A stretch of DNA of 64,000 nucleotides, taken from assembly GCF_036320965.1 (NCBI RefSeq), contig NC_092238.1:55855398-55919397 (forward strand), given 5' to 3'. Positions within the stretch are counted from its first letter, which is position 1. Each line of letters starts with the position of its first letter. Under the pieces are notes generated by a model, which saw only the letters and a list, made by a program, of their open reading frames with translations, searched no databases and was not told the DNA's origin. The DNA comes from Panulirus ornatus (lineage: Eukaryota > Arthropoda > Malacostraca > Decapoda > Palinuridae). The position numbers and the translations under genes are program-made. This document shows, piece after piece, positions 49,326 through 64,000 of the stretch.

Positions 49326-51450
49326 AAGCTATTCTTAGCATATCTTTCGACGATAACGTAACCATTACTTCTTGTGAAATCGGACTGATGAACTGTCAAG
49401 TAACTTCATAGATCAAGATTATCATTGCCTTCGATAATTTTGAATACTTGCTTTGGATTAATTGTAAGCCTTCCCATTTCTAAGCTAAGAAGATTCAAGG
49501 TATTTAACTGGATCCTGCAGGATTTGTTTCTTAGTCCATAAATATCTTGCTAGGTCTAAGCTATAATCTCCATTTTGTCTGTCTTTTTAAAGAGACAGTG
49601 TACAAAACTGAACTTAATATTCAAGCTTTGGACGAACCAATGAATAGTAAAGAGTAAGGATGATTTCCCAAAACAGATTTAAAGGCCCTGCCTGTGAAAA
49701 AAGAATTTTCTTCGCCCTTTTCTCTATTTCTGCGCACTGTTTTACCTTTTGCAATTCAGTAAGGTTATACCGTAGATTGTCATTTCTTTTTTGCTTATAA
49801 TACGTAAATCTTTGCACATATCGATATTAGAATTCATTCGCCACTTATGAAGCCAGTCATCAGTTTATCGGTTTGTCTACGTCAGTTTGAAGCTCTAAAC
49901 GTTCACGTTCATGTGTAGATTTATTTCCCAGCTTTGTATCACAAGCGATTTTTGATCTATATTACAATACAGCCCTTTATCAATATCATTAACATACAGG
50001 AGAAAGGGAACCGGTCCCAAGACTAATCTTCGTGGCACTCCACTTGTGACGTCAAACTGTTCTGAGGCTTAGATATTAATCTTCGCTCTTTGTTTACGGC
50101 CAGTTAACCAATTCGTTATCCATTGAAATACAACCAATCAGTGCCATGTGACTTGATTTTCCTGGTAGTCGTTCATGCGGAACCTTATGTTAACGATATC
50201 CTCATTTCTAGTAAGGACTAAATCCAAAATATTTTTGTCGCGAGTAGTTTTTTCACCTAATCAAATTAGGGCACTATCAAGCAGATTTAGGTAGAGGCCA
50301 CGCTCGGAGCCACTGGAAAGGGATTCTCCCCATTTAGATAACGTTATGTTAAAACCTGCTACTATGACAGAATCTTGTTCATTACATATTTCTGTTGACT
50401 GATCATACTATCATCAACCACTGGTGTCTCTGCGGGAGGCCTATAAACTATTCCTACTCGTATTTCACTTTCTTGGGTAGTTCATCTTTAATTTTTCCAA
50501 AAAGTAAGTTGACATTCCCAACTGCAACAACAGTTTTCTCTTTTTTTACGGGATTTAAATGAGCTTTAACAAAGACCAGAACACCACCACCTACTTTGTA
50601 GGTCTACCTGGGATAGAGTATTCGGCAAGGAAATCTCTGTTGCTGGTATCTCGTGTACTCCGAGCGCTAACGTAAAATATTTTTAAACGAAACTGAGACC
50701 TATTTGGAAAGGTACTTACGGAGGAGGATGGGTCTGCTCCACACGGGCCGTGTTTTTTGAGCAAATGTAAGAGTAAAATCACTAAGAAGCCTAAGAAAAC
50801 GTGCAGCTCCTACTTCATTCAAGTGTATTCCGTCCTTAATAAACTTGTTAGCCTGCGTGTAGAAATGTTGCCACAAGTTTATGACCTTAACTCCACTTGA
50901 AAACAGAAGGTCACTAATCTTTTATCTAGACTGAGCGTCTTACTAAAATACGAGTTCCTGAAATCATAAGATTATTGATATTATCTCGTAGACGTCGAAT
51001 AAGCCAGCGATATTTATCCAACAGCCCCTCTAATCTCTTCTTTAGCACATCGTTAATATCCACATGACGAATAACGAGTGTATTTATCGTTAGTGCCACT
51101 AAAATCCACGTTTACAGCGTCAGCAACATCTTTACCTTGGCACCTAGATAACGAAAACTTTACAGTGTTAAAGATTTTTGGAACAGAATTCCTCTAGCTG
51201 TCCTCGAATCATAGAGTCGCCCACGAGTCTCACTTTGTGTTCGTGGTCTTGAACATTACTCAAAGCTTGAAGCCGACTTGTTGTAATCAATGATATCAAA
51301 GGTAAAACATATATGAGGTTTCGCACCTCGTCGCAGAGTCTGGAAAAATCAGCTTTTACTGGCGAGAGAAGAAGGAAAACTTTGGGGTGTGTCAACTCCC
51401 ACAACGCTGTTGTCCGACGGTGATGGCCCACTCCCTTATTCTCTCAGTAA
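49326..51450 (-). mobile_element. CR1/L2-like LINE, antisense, heavily decayed, with SGNH-type ORF1 remnant
   Basis: Read on minus: an SGNH/GDSL-hydrolase-like domain (about 51240-50790: 'VRLVGDSMIRGQ', later 'INLWQHFY', 'DGIHLNEVGAARF'), an APE endonuclease (about 50690-50190: 'GIVYRPPAET', 'TRDKNILDLVLT') and RT C-terminal part (about 50120-49330: 'TSGVPRRLVLGPVPF', 'LLYVNDIDKGL', 'WRMNSNIDMCK', 'LTLYYSLVRPKLEY', 'FTRSNGYVI'). Such esterase-like ORF1 domains are known in CR1/L2 LINEs. The RT fingers are missing. Stops and indels are dense, so it is much older than the RTE copies. Confidence 0.82.
50760..51240 (-). pseudogene. SGNH-hydrolase-like ORF1 domain remnant of CR1/L2-like LINE
   Basis: The nucleophile block is 'VGDSMIRGQ' (GDS, near 51208-51230). 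The middle reads 'VLKKRLEGLLDKYRWLIRRL' and 'LMISGTRI', matching the helix and strand that follow the Asn block in this family. The last block 'DGIHLNEVGAARF' carries the D-x-x-H pair. In LINE ORF1 proteins this fold is thought to help RNP function or membrane release, but its role is not settled. Here stops and shifts lie between all blocks. Confidence 0.78.
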
Positions 51451-51939
51451 GCTGGATTCGACGATGTCCTAAAGGAAATCTACCTTGTGTGTTAGAACAG
51501 TTAGTTATTAGTAAGTGCAGCCACCTTTTACTCAAATGTGTATGTCCACGCAAACCTGCAAATCAAAGTCATCGCAAGATTACTCTAAAACTGAACATAC
51601 ATAGATCATTGGTGGTCTGCCAGCATGCTGTATTAGAAAACAGAAATCATATATTCTTGAAAATAAGACATTAAAATAAAGTCACAAAAAAGACACAACC
51701 TTTATGCTAGGCTTAATAGAATACCGCCTTCCCCAAAATCGCTGCAATGTTTCCCAAGCACATTTGTTTAAATATTTTTCTCTTTCTTTTACCTCACTTT
51801 TTACATGAAAAGACGTACTAATAGAATCCTGAAAATCACAACAAAATGGACAGTAGATCCACTCCAGGAAACAGTTTTGTGAAGCAAACACAGGCACATC
51901 AGACGGCTAGGAATGATGGCGATAAACTGTCACTCTATC
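51451..51939. other. Unassigned sequence
   Basis: I see no recognisable coding motif or repeat in about 490 bp. It could still include the N-terminal part of the CR1-like ORF1, too decayed to read. Confidence 0.45.
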
Positions 51940-53270
51940 CCGTGTACGCCGATACGGTCCCAATCGCTCAAAAAAAAAAATTCAATCCATCCTTCCATCT
52001 CCAAATTTGGTCTCAATGTTCTCCTTGTTCCTTCCAGTTCTGACATATGCATCCTCTTTGTCAGCCTTACGTCACACATTCCTTCCATATGTCCAAACCA
52101 TTTCAGCACACCCTCTTAAGCTTTATAACCAAACTCTCTTTATTACGACGCATCTCTCTTACCTTTTCATTACTCACTCGATTAAACCACCTCACACCAT
52201 ATATTGTCCTCAAAGGTGTCATTTCCAACACATCAACCGTCCTCCACACAGCCTTTTCTATATCCTTGCCTTGAATCCATATGATATGGTGGGTCTACTA
52301 TACCTTCAAACATACCCATTTTTGCCTTGTCAGATAACATTTTCTCATTCTACACATACTTCAGCACTACAAGAACCTTCGACCCCTCCCCACCATGTGA
52401 CTTACTTCCGCTTCCATGATTCCATTTGCTATCATGTCCACTCCCAGGAATCTAATGCACTTCACTTCTTTCAGTTTTTCTCATTTTAAACTCACGTTCC
52501 ATCTAACCTCGCAACTCTCAACTTTTTCCACGCACATGCTCTTCCAAACTCAGTCACCAACTTCTGCTATTGCATACTCAAATCCACCAAAGGTGGTGTA
52601 ACATCAGCAAAACAAATGACTCACTTCCCAAGCCTTTTCATCCCCTATGAACTGCATACTCCCCCATCCCTCCAAGACTCACATTTGCTTCCCTAACCAC
52701 GCCATCCATAAATAGATCTAACAGCCATGGTGATATCACACACCCACGTCGCAGACCAACCTTAACTTGGGACAATTCAGTCTCCTTTCTTCCTACTCGT
52801 ACAGAAGCTTCACACTCTTGATGAAATATCTCGCTACTTCAGGGAGCCTTCCTCGCACACCGTATATTCTTAATATCTTCCACAAGCAATTCTATCAACC
52901 TTATCATATGCTTTCTCTCGAACGATAAATGTCACATACAAATATATATGTTAATCCAGTTGATTCTCAAACACATTCTTTATGGCAAACACTGTATCCA
53001 CACATCCTTTCTCACTTCTGAAGCCACATTGCTCCTCCTCAGTCTGATGCTCTGTACATGCCTCCACTCTCTCAGTCAATACCCTCCCATACAACGTAAC
53101 AAGTATACATACCTTTATCCCCCTTTCCGTAATTCCTCGGCACTATACATGTAGTTCACCAATCTTCAGGGACCTCAACGTGATCCATACTTACGCTGAA
53201 AATCCTTACCGACCAATGAACGGCCCAGTCACCCCTTTCTTGATAGATTTTTAACTGCATTATCATTCAA
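51940..53270 (-). mobile_element. Ancient RTE-like copy, strongly diverged, antisense
   Basis: On minus this aligns by eye to the RT and C-terminus of the RTE-like family, with perhaps a quarter of bases changed and many indels. Recognisable landmarks: the palm and motif B region near 52700-52760, the C-terminal blocks near 52010-52150, and the finger region near 53040-53100. No tail or (AT)n borders it. It shows that the family has been in this genome for a long time. Confidence 0.8.
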
Positions 53271-54767
53271 GTGGTTAATACTTGTGATCACAATTTGTGT
53301 GTTATTGGGAGAGAGGTTTTGCACTCGTGTTGCCCCGTCTCTTAAATTCTTTTATACTTATCATGTCTTTATTTCTGCCTATTAATGCGTAAGCACACAT
53401 CTTACGCTAGAACAGGTGTGTGCTTGTTAATGCACAAATTTGCGTACATATTTTCCGATGTTAGAATTAAAAAACGCACCTAAGGATCTAGACAAAAGCT
53501 AGTTACATAGAAAGTGGAACTAGGGTGTTTGTGAAAGGACTCAAGAAAGCATTTTGGAGGGAGGACTGTGTTTGTGAGTCCTTGAATTACAGGAAAATTA
53601 CGTTCAGTATCTACTATAATGTCTCCAAAACAAATTTTTCTAAAGTGTCCTGGTGTTACCCGAATCCAATATAAGGGATCCTGCCATCAAAGGCTGAGCA
53701 ACTTTTAGTAGGAGGAAAACTTAGACGTATTAGGAATGAAACTTTTTGACAAGACTGTACTCATGGTGAAACAACCCTGCTAAAGATGACTTTTCACTTG
53801 CAGTGTACCTTCAAGCAGGCAGAGTCCGGTAACACCATTTTAAGTATTAGACTGTCTTACCGGTGTGAATGGGGGTTCGTGGCTTGTTTTCATTTTGTTG
53901 TTTAGGAAACTTTGCCAAAGCTGACAACTGTGCCTCCTATTTTTTTTATTCTTTGTGCTTGTTTGGCTTTTGTTCCTCCTCGTTGTTACTTTTGTAGGTA
54001 AGTCCTCAACGTCGTCACTGTTTATCATTATCACGATGCCTTCCACTGTCACCTTTGTTTATAAAGTTTTCGGTATAGTAACGTATGTTTTGTTTCAGTG
54101 ACTAGGAAAAAAAAATTGTCTGCGCCTGATATCCAACCACTGTCCATTCGCTCAGTTGAGGACCATAAGGCTGTTAGTCCTTGTTATCTAGTCACTGCTG
54201 GTCATTCACATATCAAGATCTTCTCTTTATATTCCTTCCCTTTCGGTCTGGTTTTCGTTCTTTCGAGATATTACTGATGAAGCTTTTCTCGCTTCGGTGA
54301 CTGTTGTTATGTACCTTATATCAAGAACATTCATTTTTGTTAGTACTTTCATTTGTTTGTGATTTAGATGACTGAAATTTTCCATACTTTTGTATTTACA
54401 AAAGTTGAAAGTTATCTGTAAAGGAGACAGAGAGAGAAAAACTAATGCAGAGTAGAAGCCCCAGACACGAAGGGTAAGATGCACAGAAGTCAAAAGTAAA
54501 AACAGCGACAACAAGTAATGAAATATGATTAGAACCATTTCAGTTCAACAAAGCAGTGCAAAGAACATGTCATTCCATTCAGTAGAGCTCTAAATGTGAA
54601 CGAAATAATGTGATAAGGAAAGAAAATTAAAATAGAAAATGGTGAAGGGAAGAAAGTCATGGAGTTAGAGCATCGTATCTGATAAGAATTTCATCAAGAA
54701 GGAGGAGGATCTAAGAGACACCATCTAAACAGAGGGACTGCTATTTCATGTGCAGAAAAAAAAAAAA

Positions 54768-54768
<1 letters not shown>
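53271..54768. other. Unassigned sequence
   Basis: I recognise no gene or known repeat in about 1.5 kb. The longest ORFs (70 and 103 codons, minus) are low-complexity or hydrophobic, without motifs. It ends at an A-run leading into (AT)n. Confidence 0.5.

Positions 54769-54853
<85 letters not shown>
54769..54853. repeat. (AT)n microsatellite preceded by A-run
   Basis: The A13 or so followed by AT looks like a LINE tail, but no tail hairpin precedes it. It is the 5' border of R18. Confidence 0.95.

Positions 54854-63592
<8,739 letters not shown>

Positions 63593-63674
<82 letters not shown>
63593..63674. repeat. (AT)n microsatellite, about 82 bp
   Basis: This is the tail tract of R21 and the 5' border of R23. 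Confidence 0.96.
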
Positions 63675-63678
<4 letters not shown>

Positions 63679-64000
63679 GAAAGTCTTGGGAGTAAAGTCA
63701 GGGGTTAGTGAGAGGACAAGAGTAAGAGAAAGAGTAGCACTATTCCTGGAACAGGAGTGGTGGGAGTATGTAAGAGAGTGTAAGAAAGTAAACTCTAGAT
63801 TGATATGGCTGAAACTGAAAGTGGATGGAGAGAGCTGTGTGATTATTGGTGCATATGCACCTGGGCATGAAAAGGAAGATCATGAGAGGCAAGTGTTTTC
63901 GGAGCAGCTGAGTGGGTGTGTTTCTAGTTTTGATGCACGAGACCGGGTTATAATGATGGATGATTTGAATACAAAGGTGAGTAATGTGGCAGTTGAGGGA
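63675..64000 (+). mobile_element. RTE-like copy R23, endonuclease fragment, runs off the window
   Basis: It starts within the endonuclease ('[12 protein letters not shown]') at (AT)n and continues past 64000. It reads '[11 protein letters not shown]' and then 'MDDLN' where other copies have 'MGDLN', a change in the GD(L/F)N active-site motif. The remainder lies outside the window. Confidence 0.87.

Noticed and set aside
51168..51431. SGNH/GDSL-like motif as a host esterase gene
   Set aside because: The endonuclease and RT of a CR1/L2-like LINE follow on the same strand in the expected order, and the frame is broken, so it is LINE ORF1 debris.
53840..54538. Small ORFs (70 and 103 codons, minus) as host genes
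   Set aside because: There is no recognisable domain, no splice-supported extension and unremarkable composition. They are chance ORFs in AT-rich sequence.

Overview
This is a transposon graveyard from a eukaryotic, almost certainly animal, genome. I see no convincing host gene, no tRNA or rRNA, and nothing prokaryotic. Roughly 70% of the window belongs to one family of APE-endonuclease non-LTR retrotransposon (LINE), here called RTE-like. About 7 kb is Penelope-like element (PLE: reverse transcriptase plus GIY-YIG endonuclease), and about 3 kb is pure (AT)n microsatellite in about twenty long tracts. The mixture of abundant (AT)n, this LINE tail and PLEs reminds me of decapod crustaceans (shrimp or spiny lobster). 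That assignment rests on memory of similar repeats, not on a search.

Layout. 1-3195: an inverted pair of PLE copies, preceded by the end of a fold-back repeat. 3251-6212: two RTE copies in opposite orientation with (AT)n between them. 6213-6786: unique sequence and a TG-rich repeat. 6787-10092: the best RTE copy (5' UTR, endonuclease, reverse transcriptase, tail) with only one premature stop in 998 codons. 10118-10481: a fold-back element whose centre is the RTE 5' UTR. 10710-13577: two antisense RTE copies. 13700-20378: head-to-tail RTE units sharing one junction. 20612-23900: two more RTE copies, then a 100-N assembly gap (23901-24000). 24001-26906: PLE with pseudo-LTR plus an inverted PLE fragment. 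26907-34583: an RTE tandem array with a 1678-bp period. 34653-42611: further RTE copies, one with an exact 447-bp internal duplication. 42692-43894: PLE. 44061-47640: a long antisense RTE. 47769-54768: the only island with little RTE. It holds an old CR1/L2-like LINE with an SGNH-hydrolase-like ORF1 remnant and a very diverged RTE relative. 54854-64000: young RTE copies, including a textbook 5'-inverted (twin-primed) copy and a copy nested inside the 3' UTR of another.

How the parts relate. The RTE-like element encodes one protein (endonuclease, RT, C-terminal domain) and ends in a conserved GC-rich hairpin followed by a (TA)n-like tail. Most 5'-truncated copies begin directly at an (AT)n tract and end in another, so each insertion seems both to use (AT)n as a landing site and to leave a new (AT)n behind. 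Two 3'-UTR types exist: a short one (S) in the younger, more open-framed copies and a long one (L) in the more decayed copies. The fold-back element shares both the RTE 5' UTR and the tail hairpin and looks like a non-autonomous partner. No copy seen here is fully intact.
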